In this document: positions 16,428-23,882 of the stretch, piece after piece
Layout: each line of letters opens with the position of its first letter
Position numbering within the stretch: position 1 is the first letter of the stretch
DNA from: Paenibacillus taihuensis
Lineage (GTDB): Bacteria > Bacillota > Bacilli > Paenibacillales > Paenibacillaceae
Direction: 5' to 3'
NCBI RefSeq assembly: GCF_003386535.1
Contig: NZ_QTTN01000023.1
Location: 1 to 64,000, forward strand
Length of the DNA: 64,000 bases
Notes under the pieces: model-generated
The model's input: the letters and a program-made list of their open reading frames with translations, nothing else
The model's database searches: none
Told to the model about the DNA's origin: nothing
Position numbers and translations under genes: made by a program

Positions 16428-17318
16428 ATGAATTTATTAAGATTTCAAATTCTGGTAATGCTAGAACGCTTGAAAAAGGTCACTTCGGTCGCGAATGAGC
16501 TCGGTTTAAAACAGCCAACCGTCAGCTTTCATATGAAAAAGCTCGAGGAAGAATGGGGAGTGCCGCTCTTTGAGATTAAGACAGGCAAAGTTCTGCTAAC
16601 CGAAGCCGGGCGTCTGCTGCACCATTATGCCGCAGAGATCACCCGCATTTACAAAGAAGCCGAGATTCGGTTTGCAGCGCTTCAGCAAACGGGCAACCAA
16701 CATTTCGTTATAGGTTGTACGGACATTGCTTCATCTATACTTTTTGCAAAAGACTGGTTCTCGCTCGTTAACGAAGGACTGGAGCTGCAAATGAAGTTCG
16801 AAACCGGGCCGAGTCATCTCCTCGTGGAACGGCTCAAGGAACGCTCTATCGATCTCATCGTAAACGGAGGTACCGAACTCTCCTATGAGAGCGAATCGCT
16901 GCTCCATTGCGAAGTGATTCGCGAAATGCCGCTGTCCATTTACATGGCTGATTCCCATCCATTCGCCAAGGCTGCTGCAGTCCCATCCTATCGGTTGTCT
17001 TCCTACCCTTTCGTCGCACTGGATGACATCGATTTGCAGGCATCGCTTCGTCGATGGGAGGAGCACGAGAAAGTGAAGCTCTCCATGAAGTTCAGCACGG
17101 ACCGCGTTGAACAGACGCTTAGTGCGGTTCGTACAGGTCATGTTCTAGCCATGCTGCCGGAGCTTCGTTCGCCGCAGTTGCTGTCTGGTCTTGCCGGGGT
17201 GCCCTTAACTGGCGAGCAGCCCAAATATAGTTTGACCGCGATGTGGCGAACTGATTACTGGAATCCCGCGCTAATCCAGCGCATGCTGCTGTTTCTCAAG
17301 GATTTGCTAGCCCAATAA
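16428..17318 (+). CDS. LysR-family transcriptional regulator
   Basis: The N-terminal winged helix-turn-helix (about 1-60: FQILVMLERLKKVTSVANELGLKQPTVSFHMKKLEEEWGVPLF in three pieces) is typical of LysR proteins. A periplasmic-binding-like effector domain runs from about 90 to 296. The gene is divergent from pstS and shares its 191-bp control region, and LysR regulators often control the gene they face. Control of pst, or sensing of a phosphorus compound, is therefore possible but is only inferred. AGGAG lies ten bases ahead of the ATG. The effector is unknown. Confidence 0.88.
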   Translation: MNLLRFQILVMLERLKKVTSVANELGLKQPTVSFHMKKLEEEWGVPLFEIKTGKVLLTEAGRLLHHYAAEITRIYKEAEIRFAALQQTGNQHFVIGCTDIASSILFAKDWFSLVNEGLELQMKFETGPSHLLVERLKERSIDLIVNGGTELSYESESLLHCEVIREMPLSIYMADSHPFAKAAAVPSYRLSSYPFVALDDIDLQASLRRWEEHEKVKLSMKFSTDRVEQTLSAVRTGHVLAMLPELRSPQLLSGLAGVPLTGEQPKYSLTAMWRTDYWNPALIQRMLLFLKDLLAQ

Positions 17319-17320
17319 CC

Positions 17321-17362
17321 AAAAAGCAGCTAACGAAGAATTGCCTTCGATTAGCTGCTTAG
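17321..17362. terminator. Bidirectional terminator between LysR gene and phoU
   Basis: Perfect ten-base arms AAGCAGCTAA and TTAGCTGCTT enclose an inner GAAG/CTTC pairing. The two genes converge here, so the hairpin can serve both strands. Confidence 0.75.
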
Positions 17363-17394
17363 TAATTAGGAATAATAGAGGTATTCTGATTCGA

Positions 17395-18057
17395 TTATGC
17401 GTTCAAGTCGGGACGCGAACCTGTCACCAGGTAAACAACCGATTCGCCAATATTCGTTGCGTGATCGGCGAAACGTTCGATGTAGCGGCCCACGAAGCTC
17501 AGCAGGTTCGCCTGCGAGATCGTTCTAGGATCTTCCATCATGATCGTCAGAAGCTCGCGGATAATTTGAGCGTAAAGCGCATCGACAAGGTCGTCGTCCT
17601 TCGCCATTTTGTACGCCATATTCACGTTCTCCTGAACGTAAGATTGAATCGACTCGTACGTCATCATTTGTACGATTTGAGCCATACGCGGAAGGTCGAT
17701 CAGCGGCTTAATGAGTGCTTGGCCTTCCAAACGGATAACCACTTTCGCAACGTCAACGGCAAGGTCGCCCATACGCTCAAGGTCGCTCGCGATCTTGAAT
17801 GCGACAAGGATTCTTCTCAGATCCTTTGCAACCGGCTGCTGCGTCGCAATGAGGCGTGAGCCGATCTCGGAAATTTTCTCCTCGATCTTGTTCAGCTCTT
17901 TATCTTCTCTAATAAGGCGCGTCGCTGATTCTGCATCGACCTTCTCAAGTGCCTCGATCGATTGCTTCAGCGCGGTTTCAACACGGCGGCCCATATCAAT
18001 AATGAGTTCATTCAGTTCTTCAAGTCCGTGATCGAGCTCTCTGCGTTTTGTCATCAT
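17395..18057 (-). CDS. phoU: Phosphate signalling regulator PhoU
   Basis: PhoU links Pst transporter activity to the PhoR kinase in many bacteria and limits phosphate uptake. The 220-residue all-helical protein has the two PhoU repeats. Metal-binding acidic patterns appear as DLERMGDLAVDVAKVV in repeat one and RYIERFADHATNIGESVVYLVTG in repeat two. The N-terminus starts ATGATG after GGGGGAA. It lies 42 bp downstream of the second pstB and is probably co-transcribed with it from the PhoP-box promoter at 18950. No phoP or phoR gene occurs in this window. Confidence 0.96.
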   Translation of the reverse strand: MMTKRRELDHGLEELNELIIDMGRRVETALKQSIEALEKVDAESATRLIREDKELNKIEEKISEIGSRLIATQQPVAKDLRRILVAFKIASDLERMGDLAVDVAKVVIRLEGQALIKPLIDLPRMAQIVQMMTYESIQSYVQENVNMAYKMAKDDDLVDALYAQIIRELLTIMMEDPRTISQANLLSFVGRYIERFADHATNIGESVVYLVTGSRPDLNA

Positions 18058-18099
18058 GATAAAATGCTTCCCCCTCTAATTGCGGCTTATATCGCTCTA

Positions 18100-18870
18100 T
18101 TAACCGAAGCGTCCGCTAATGTAATCTTCCGTTCGTTGATCACGCGGGTTCGAGAACAGCTTCTCTGTATCGGAGAACTCTACAACTTCACCGTTCAGGA
18201 AGAATACGGTTTGGTTCGATACCCGCGCAGCTTGGTGCATGTTATGCGTTACCATGACGATCGTATATTTATCCTTCAGCTCTTGTGCAAGCTCCTCGAT
18301 CTTAAGCGTCGAGATCGGGTCAAGCGCAGAAGTTGCTTCGTCCATCAGAAGTACGTCCGGGCCAACTGCGATCGCACGCGCGATGCATAGACGTTGCTGT
18401 TGACCGCCGGAGAGGCTAAGGGCCGAACGCTTCAGATGGTCCTTCACTTCATCCCACAGTGCTGCTTGACGCAAGGAAGTCTCAACGAGTTCGTCGAGCT
18501 TGCTCTTGCTGTGCGTTCCATGCAGACGCGGTCCGTAAGCGACGTTATCATAAATTGATTTCGGAAAAGGATTTGGCTGTTGGAACACCATGCCGACCTT
18601 CTTGCGAAGCGTCTCGACATCAACCTCTTTCGAATAAATATCAGCACCGCCGATTGTTATCGTGCCATCAATACGCGTGCCTGGAATCATATCGTTCATC
18701 CGATTCAACGTACGAAGAAGCGTGGACTTGCCGCAGCCGGATGGGCCGATGAAAGCCGTGATCGCTTTCTCCGGAATGTCCATCGTTACGCTCTTAAGCG
18801 CATGGAAGTTGCCGTAATACAGGTTCAATTTACGGATATCAATTAAGGTTTGCGCAGCTGTAGTTTGCAT
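18100..18870 (-). CDS. pstB: Phosphate ABC transporter ATP-binding protein (second copy)
   Basis: This second PstB (256 residues) has Walker A (GPSGCGKST), the Q-loop [11 protein letters not shown], signature LSGGQQQRL and Walker [13 protein letters not shown], where Ala replaces the usual Pro after Glu. The switch His lies in [14 protein letters not shown]. It is separated from the second pstSCA genes by the CBS-chemoreceptor gene and has its own promoter, so its transporter partner could be either Pst system; the second is the likelier. AAAGGGG precedes the ATG. It forms an operon with phoU. Confidence 0.96.
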   Translation of the reverse strand: MQTTAAQTLIDIRKLNLYYGNFHALKSVTMDIPEKAITAFIGPSGCGKSTLLRTLNRMNDMIPGTRIDGTITIGGADIYSKEVDVETLRKKVGMVFQQPNPFPKSIYDNVAYGPRLHGTHSKSKLDELVETSLRQAALWDEVKDHLKRSALSLSGGQQQRLCIARAIAVGPDVLLMDEATSALDPISTLKIEELAQELKDKYTIVMVTHNMHQAARVSNQTVFFLNGEVVEFSDTEKLFSNPRDQRTEDYISGRFG

Positions 18871-18949
18871 GATGAACCCCTTTCATTTGGGTAGAATGTT
18901 CGTTTCATTTCATATTGCATCTATGCTAGATTATCTTCCAATTGTCATG

Positions 18950-18992
18950 AATATATGTTTGATTTGTAAATTCTATATTAAAATTTCACGAA
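18950..18992 (-). promoter_or_regulatory. PhoP-box promoter of pstB-phoU
   Basis: On the minus strand TTTACA (plus 18965-18970) and TTAATA (18976-18981) are perfect PHO hexamers 11 bp apart; a 4-of-6 unit lies at 18987. A -10 box TATATT (18950-18955) is exactly nine bases from the proximal hexamer, the same geometry as at 16294 and 25374. The ATG of pstB follows 79 bp downstream. Confidence 0.65.
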
Positions 18993-19040
18993 GCACGTTA
19001 TGCAGCGTAATCGCGGGAGATCGGCTGAGTGGAAGGCTGG

Positions 19041-19239
19041 TTGAGAGTCGGGTTTTCCGACTCTCAGCCCTGGTGTTACGGCAATCTATCGCTGAGAGTC
19101 GGAAATTGCCACTCTCAGCATCGTTTCGACTGCTCTCATCAGCGTAAGCTCGCTTGAGAGTCGGTTTTTCCGACTCTCAGCCCTGGTGTTACGGCAATCT
19201 AACGCTGACAGTCGGAAATTGCCACTCTCAGCTGCTGGA
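19041..19239. repeat. Tandem hairpin repeat array 1 (113-bp period, ~1.8 copies)
   Basis: Two tandem copies start at 19041 and 19154. Each holds two hairpins about 50 bp apart: TGAGAGTCGG with CCGACTCTCA, and CTGAGAGTCGG with CCACTCTCAG. The interval CCCTGGTGTTACGGCAATCT is kept in both. The array lies in the 655-bp gap between the pstB-phoU promoter and the chemoreceptor terminator; I see no gene in that gap. The same period and CTGAGAG motif recur at 28705 and 44720. Confidence 0.85.
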
Positions 19240-19362
19240 GATCAGCTTGTTTGGCTTATTACCTAACCCTCCCAGCCAACTCACAACGCTTTCTCGAAGC
19301 TCAGTGCACGACTAGGTGTTCGCCGGTTTTGTCCGCTCGGAGAGAGGCTTTTCCCTCTCTCG

Positions 19363-19435
19363 GGCTGCGTTTAACGCGAACCTACCCAACGAGAGCGGGT
19401 TTCCCTTTCTCGTTGGGTAGGTTCTCTCAGCAGCC
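19363..19435. repeat. Large nested palindrome
   Basis: Perfect 16-base arms (AACCTACCCAACGAGA at 19379-19394 and its complement at 19408-19423) are enclosed by a second pair, GGCTGC at 19363 and GCAGCC at 19430. A separate GAGAGAGG/CCTCTCTC hairpin lies just before it. No T-run follows, so it is not a typical terminator. Confidence 0.75.
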
Positions 19436-19486
19436 GAAGATCAGCTTGTGTCGCCTGTCGCCTTGCTGAGTGATTCTCTTCTCTCC

Positions 19487-19514
19487 ATAAAAATACGACT
19501 CGCATCGCGAGTCG
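19487..19514 (-). terminator. Rho-independent terminator of the CBS-chemoreceptor gene
   Basis: Eight-base perfect arms CGACTCGC and GCGAGTCG with a three-base loop are followed on the minus strand by TATTTTTATGG. It lies 12 bp after the stop. Confidence 0.9.
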
Positions 19515-19525
19515 CATCCGTACTA

Positions 19526-20761
19526 CTACCTAACCTGTATATCCTCCATCAACTGCTTCATTTGCTCTGTAACGCGCTGCGATTGCTGGTATGCGTCGTT
19601 CGCCAGCTTACCGATCTCGCCTGCGCTGCTGCTGTTGCCTGCTGCCGCATGGAACAGCTGCTGGAACACATCAGATGCTTCCTTGACGTACAATTGACTC
19701 GAATCCGCCTCCGACTTGCCCTCGCTTACCAAATGGACAGTCTCCTTAACGGCTTCGAGAATCGAGCCGATTAGCCCGTTAATATCGTCAGCAGATTGTT
19801 TCGTCTGCGATGCAAGCTTGCGTACCTCGTCCGCAACGACTGCGAAGCCGCGGCCATGCTCGCCTGCGCGCGCTGCCTCGATTGTCGCGTTCACCGCAAG
19901 CAGGTTGCACTGGTTCGCCAGTTCGCGAATCAGCTTCGATACTTTGCCGATTGCTCCTGCCCGGTCCTGCAGCTCGCTAATTTGAGCTTCCTGCACATTC
20001 GTACGCGCCGACAGGTTGTGGAATGCGACCGATACCTTGTCCAGCTCGTTCTTCCCTTTCAGAGTCAAATCCAGCATCGTCTGCGACATCGATTCGCCAT
20101 GCTGGGAAGCTTCATGCACCTGCACGACAGAGCGGTCGATCTCGTGAATCATCGCTTCTGCACCGCGAATGGTCGCCACTTGCGTCTGTACCGTCTTCTG
20201 TTGAATGAGCCGCGACAGCTTCAGCAGATCCGACATGGTCAGAATTCCCACATAACGGTCATCCTCGGCTACAATTACGCAGTCGTACAGCGTCTTTTCA
20301 TCGCGGCCAAGTGCCAGATCAAGCAGGTACTGAGGTGAAATATGCTGGTTAACAACAAGCGGGTGCTTATCCATCAGTTTCGCAATCGACTTGCCGTAAT
20401 AAATTTCTCTCCCGAAGCGGTGCGTCTGAATAATCGTCAGCCGGTTCTTCATTACAAGTCCAAGCGGTTTATGCGCTTCGTTGCAGACAACGACACATTC
20501 GTTATCTGGCGCTTCCGCGAACTGTTCAATAACATCCTCGCACGAGTGGCCAATACCGACAACCGGCACGCGCCGGATGAAGGGAATCAACATTTCGTAA
20601 CCAATTTCAGTGACTGCTGACATCGCTTCTGTCTGTTCTATGTTGTTAATCGCAGTTGTCTCTTCGTAGGTTGTCGTTGCAGTCGGAGCTTCAGTTGCAG
20701 TTGGAGTCAACTCCTGAGCGATTTCTAGCTCAGCTTCTCTTTCTAGCAATGAGATTGACAT
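19526..20761 (-). CDS. Soluble CBS-domain methyl-accepting chemotaxis-type protein
   Basis: The 411-residue protein has no membrane segment. A Thr/Ala/Glu-rich N-terminus (1-50) leads to a tandem CBS-like input module (about 65-185) with [11 protein letters not shown] and [13 protein letters not shown], closely resembling the module of the GGDEF protein at 10893. A methyl-accepting signalling domain follows (about 200-411). Its hairpin tip reads [15 protein letters not shown] and then [15 protein letters not shown], the region that contacts CheA/CheW. It may therefore pass a cytoplasmic ligand signal, perhaps a nucleotide, to chemotaxis. It stands alone between the second pstA and pstB. GGGAGGG precedes the ATG. 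Confidence 0.9.
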   Translation of the reverse strand: MSISLLEREAELEIAQELTPTATEAPTATTTYEETTAINNIEQTEAMSAVTEIGYEMLIPFIRRVPVVGIGHSCEDVIEQFAEAPDNECVVVCNEAHKPLGLVMKNRLTIIQTHRFGREIYYGKSIAKLMDKHPLVVNQHISPQYLLDLALGRDEKTLYDCVIVAEDDRYVGILTMSDLLKLSRLIQQKTVQTQVATIRGAEAMIHEIDRSVVQVHEASQHGESMSQTMLDLTLKGKNELDKVSVAFHNLSARTNVQEAQISELQDRAGAIGKVSKLIRELANQCNLLAVNATIEAARAGEHGRGFAVVADEVRKLASQTKQSADDINGLIGSILEAVKETVHLVSEGKSEADSSQLYVKEASDVFQQLFHAAAGNSSSAGEIGKLANDAYQQSQRVTEQMKQLMEDIQVR

Positions 20762-20816
20762 GACTTCTCTCCCTCCCAGGGCTATGTATCTATCTATTAA
20801 CTATAGGTACAAAGCA

Positions 20817-20842
20817 TTATCGGTAATATCGCGTTATGTTAA
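20817..20842 (-). promoter_or_regulatory. Candidate sigma-D (motility) promoter of the chemoreceptor gene
   Basis: On the minus strand TTAA and ACCGATAA are separated by 14 bp, resembling the sigma-D pattern TAAA-N15-GCCGATAT with mismatches. It lies 56 bp before the ATG and would suit a chemotaxis gene. Confidence 0.3.
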
Positions 20843-20879
20843 GCGAATGTCAAAATCCGACCTTTTTCGCATATAAACC

Positions 20880-20919
20880 GCAAAAAAATGGCATTACAGA
20901 TCTGATCTGCAATGCCATT
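20880..20919 (-). terminator. Rho-independent terminator of the second pst operon
   Basis: Nine-base arms AATGGCATT and AATGCCATT flank a 15-base loop; on the minus strand TTTTTTT follows. It lies directly after the pstA stop. Confidence 0.9.
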
Positions 20920-20925
20920 CATAGT

Positions 20926-21834
20926 TTAGCGCGTTCTGCGCGCATTCAGCCAAAGCGGAACACGGAACACAATATTGATCAGAAGAACGACGAACACGAG
21001 CACGGCTGCCGCTTTCTCAGCAATAAGCTTCGCATCCGGAACGATCGCTTCCGACTGTACGTACCACAAGTGAACCGCAAGCGTTGCACCAGGAGACAGC
21101 GGATTGAAATCCCACATCACGCCGGACGACGATACGCCAGCTGTCAGAATAATGACGGCGCTCTCACCGAACGCACGACCTGCAGTCAAACAGATCCCTG
21201 TAATAATCATGTTTAGCGCAACCGGAATCATGACGCGGCGGATCGTCTGCAGATGCGTTGCACCAAGCCCGAAGGAAGCCTGCTTCATCTCCTGCGGAAC
21301 CGCACGGATCGCTTCTTCCGTTACACGCGTCAATACAGGCAAATTCAAGAACGCCAAGCTGACCGCACCACCGATAATGGTCAGACCGATATCAAGCTGC
21401 TCAACGAATAGCGCAATACCGAACAAACCGAAAATAATCGAAGGAACCGATGCGAGTCCCTCTACGCAAATACGGATAAATGCGATGAATTTGTTCGCAG
21501 GCGCGAATTCTGCCAAGTAAATCCCCGCAGCCATACCAAGCGGAATAGAGATCAATAGCGAGATGAACAGCACATAGAACGAGTTGAATAGGACTGGACC
21601 GACGCCGCCGCCTTCATCAATCTCACTAGGAAGTCCGACGAGGAAGCCAAAGTCAAGCTTAGGAAGCCCCTTCTGGAGAATCAGGAACAAGAGGCTGCAG
21701 ATAAAGACGACCGTGCATACACCAATGATCCAAACGACACCAGTGAATAGGCGGTTGTTGAAATGGCTCAAGCCTCGGCGCGAAGAGAACGGGCTCGACG
21801 GTAAAGCAGTGGATTTAGTTGTGTCCGAACTCAT
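20926..21834 (-). CDS. pstA: Phosphate ABC transporter permease PstA (second copy)
   Basis: This is a PstA-type permease of 302 residues, with a polar N-terminus of about 30 residues and six membrane helices. The docking loop reads AIRAVPQEMKQASFGLGATHLQT, followed by IRRVMIPVALNMIITG. The ATG overlaps the pstC stop (ATGA at 21831-21834). No pstB follows; a terminator lies directly downstream, and the nearest pstB (18100) is transcribed separately. It is the last gene of the operon that begins with the secreted protein at 25289. Confidence 0.95.
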   Translation of the reverse strand: MSSDTTKSTALPSSPFSSRRGLSHFNNRLFTGVVWIIGVCTVVFICSLLFLILQKGLPKLDFGFLVGLPSEIDEGGGVGPVLFNSFYVLFISLLISIPLGMAAGIYLAEFAPANKFIAFIRICVEGLASVPSIIFGLFGIALFVEQLDIGLTIIGGAVSLAFLNLPVLTRVTEEAIRAVPQEMKQASFGLGATHLQTIRRVMIPVALNMIITGICLTAGRAFGESAVIILTAGVSSSGVMWDFNPLSPGATLAVHLWYVQSEAIVPDAKLIAEKAAAVLVFVVLLINIVFRVPLWLNARRTR

Positions 21835-22796
21835 AGTTTCACTCCTTTACCTTGAATCATACGAACAACCACAATCATAATCAGAGAAATTACGAGCAAA
21901 ATAAAGCCCATCATATATAGCGCGTAGTTCCAAGTGGAATCAAACGGGACATTCGCGATTTGCATTACGATGTTACTTGTCAAAACGGACGTTGGTTTGA
22001 ACAGTGCATTCGCCAGCTGAGGCGTGTTACCAATAACCATTACGACGGCCATGGTTTCACCGATCGCACGGGCCATGCCAAGAATAACTGCATACATAAT
22101 GCCGCTCTTTGCAGCAGGAATTACAACTCGAGTAATCGTTTGGAACCGGGTGGAGCCTAGCGCATACGATGCATCGCGGAACTTCTTCGGAACAGCGACG
22201 ATGGAATCGTCAATAATCCGGCTGATTGTCGGAAGCACCATGATCGTGAGGACGATCGCTGCGGCCAGAATGCCGTCTCCCATATTCGTGCCCGTCAACG
22301 TACGGAGCATAGGGATCAATACCGTCATGCCAAGGAAACCATAAACAACTGACGGAATACCTACAAGCAGGTCAAGAACCGGACGAAGCATGGTCTTCAG
22401 CCAACTCGGCGTCATCTCAGCCAAGAAAACCGCGATTACGACGGAGAGCGGCACGGAAATAAGCATCGTCAATAATGTGAGTGCAAACGTACCGAAAATA
22501 AAGATAAATGCACCATATTGATCATTTTCTGGTACCCAATCCGTACTGAAGAAGAACTCCTTAATTGAGACCGTTTCAAAGGTAAGCACCCCTGTGCGGC
22601 CCATAAGGAACAAGATGGAGAAAAGGATGACACAAACAAATAGGCTACTTACGATGCAGATGACTTTGAATGTCTTATTATAGAAGGTTAGCCTTGCCTT
22701 GCGGCCGAATTTCTTGCCTGATGAAGCTTTAAGACTGCTTCCCAGTTCATCCGTATTCAATACCTTGCCAGACGTGGGAACTTCAATCATGCTCAT
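21831..22796 (-). CDS. pstC: Phosphate ABC transporter permease PstC (second copy)
   Basis: This is a PstC-type permease of 321 residues. A 35-residue polar N-terminus precedes the first membrane helix (VICIVSSLFVCVILFSILFL). The regions GAFIFIFGTFALTLLTMLIS and the docking loop DSIVAVPKKFRDASYALGSTRFQ are typical. It lies 184 bp after pstS; that gap contains an attenuator-like hairpin and a second large hairpin, so permease levels may be set below those of the binding protein. Confidence 0.95.
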   Translation of the reverse strand: MSMIEVPTSGKVLNTDELGSSLKASSGKKFGRKARLTFYNKTFKVICIVSSLFVCVILFSILFLMGRTGVLTFETVSIKEFFFSTDWVPENDQYGAFIFIFGTFALTLLTMLISVPLSVVIAVFLAEMTPSWLKTMLRPVLDLLVGIPSVVYGFLGMTVLIPMLRTLTGTNMGDGILAAAIVLTIMVLPTISRIIDDSIVAVPKKFRDASYALGSTRFQTITRVVIPAAKSGIMYAVILGMARAIGETMAVVMVIGNTPQLANALFKPTSVLTSNIVMQIANVPFDSTWNYALYMMGFILLVISLIMIVVVRMIQGKGVKL

Positions 22797-22825
22797 GGCG
22801 CTTTAACTCCTTTCGAATTTTCCAA

Positions 22826-22873
22826 GCGTAAACGGCTGTCGCCGACCACTGGTGGCAACAGTGTACGTTTCGC
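22826..22873 (-). other. Large imperfect hairpin upstream of pstC (second copy)
   Basis: The 48 bases pair end to end in blocks: GCG with CGC, AAACG with CGTTT, CTGT with ACAG and GCC with GGC, around a short loop. It lies 30 bp ahead of the pstC start and just after the hairpin at 22932. A role in message stability or translation is a guess. Confidence 0.45.
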
Positions 22874-22931
22874 GGAGACACTATAGAAATTCATATGAGC
22901 GAAGCATTTGAATTCTAAAGTGTGAAGAAAA

Positions 22932-22964
22932 GCCAGCTTCCGAGTGTCAACTGCAGAAGCTGGC
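22932..22964 (-). terminator. Intercistronic terminator-like hairpin between pstS and pstC
   Basis: Perfect nine-base arms GCCAGCTTC and GAAGCTGGC with a 15-base loop are followed on the minus strand by TTTTCTT. It probably causes partial termination after pstS. Confidence 0.75.
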
Positions 22965-22980
22965 TCATTCGTTCCCTCTA

Positions 22981-23841
22981 TTACTTCTTCATAGCGGAAA
23001 GCGGGATAAACTTAAGCTTTTTCAGAGAGCCGTTTTGGAACTTCGTGCTTTGGATGTACTCGATGAATGCTTTTACAGCGCCAGTAGGTTGGCCTTTAGT
23101 CATGTAGTAACCGTAGCCCCATACTTTGTAAGAACCGTTGATTACGTTAGCTTCTGTTGGAGCAACATTGTTGATTTTAAGTGCAGTCATTTTGCTAGTT
23201 ACATATACAAGGTCGATGTAACCGATAGCGTTTGGAGTTGTTTCGATTGCTGTCTTCATGTCGCCGCTGGACTTAACTTCTTTGTAGTTAGCGCCTTTCG
23301 TCATGTAGTCAGTACCGTTCAGTGCTTTAACTTGGAAGTTAACGCGTGTACCGGAACCGAATGCACGATTGATAACGATGATATCAGCGTCTTTACCGCC
23401 AACTTCTTTCCAGTTCGTGATTTTACCGGAGAAGATACCTTGCAGGTCAGCTGTCGACAGGCTGCTTACGCCTACGTTGCTGTTCGTGATTGCTGCGAAA
23501 GGCGTAACTGCTACTTTGTTAGCTACGAGGCCAGTGAATGCTTTGAAGCCTGGCACGTCAAGGGATGCATCCCAGTCACATGCGCCGATATCAGCGATAC
23601 CTTTACGAACGGATTGTGGACCAGTTACGGAACCAGCTGCCGATGCCGAGATTCTTACTTTCGGATTCAGCTTTTGGAATTCGTTCTTCGCTTGAAGCGT
23701 CAGTGGAAGAAGTGCCGAAGAACCGTTAACTACGATACGACCGCTCAATTTGCTTGCTGCGCTAGCAGAAGAAATCGAACCGAATGCGACTGTCAATGCG
23801 ATTGCAGCGAACGCAACGCCTTTAAACCATTTTGTTTTCAT
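22981..23841 (-). CDS. pstS: Secreted PstS-like phosphate-binding protein (second copy)
   Basis: This PstS-family protein (286 residues) has a signal peptide that ends ISSASAASK and lacks a lipobox cysteine, so it is predicted to be released or held non-covalently, unlike the first PstS. Phosphate-binding segments are NGSSALLPL and, later, NRAFGSGTRVNF; the GGGSGTG segment is altered to ASAAGSVTGPQS. It lies 41 bp after the propeller protein gene and belongs to the same Pho-controlled operon. The start at 23841 follows GAGAGGAG. How it docks to PstCA without an anchor is unclear. Confidence 0.92.
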   Translation of the reverse strand: MKTKWFKGVAFAAIALTVAFGSISSASAASKLSGRIVVNGSSALLPLTLQAKNEFQKLNPKVRISASAAGSVTGPQSVRKGIADIGACDWDASLDVPGFKAFTGLVANKVAVTPFAAITNSNVGVSSLSTADLQGIFSGKITNWKEVGGKDADIIVINRAFGSGTRVNFQVKALNGTDYMTKGANYKEVKSSGDMKTAIETTPNAIGYIDLVYVTSKMTALKINNVAPTEANVINGSYKVWGYGYYMTKGQPTGAVKAFIEYIQSTKFQNGSLKKLKFIPLSAMKK

Positions 23842-23882
23842 TGAATGTAAGACTCCTCTCAATTTTTAAACAATGTAGTGAA

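Noticed and set aside
20795-20853. PhoP box upstream of the chemoreceptor gene
   Set aside because: Single TATTAA and TGTTAA matches are not in 11-bp phase with each other, and no -10 box fits the 9-bp offset.
23035-23844. 269-codon open frame on the plus strand
   Set aside because: It is antisense to the second pstS and extremely Cys-rich; the opposite strand encodes a clear PstS protein.
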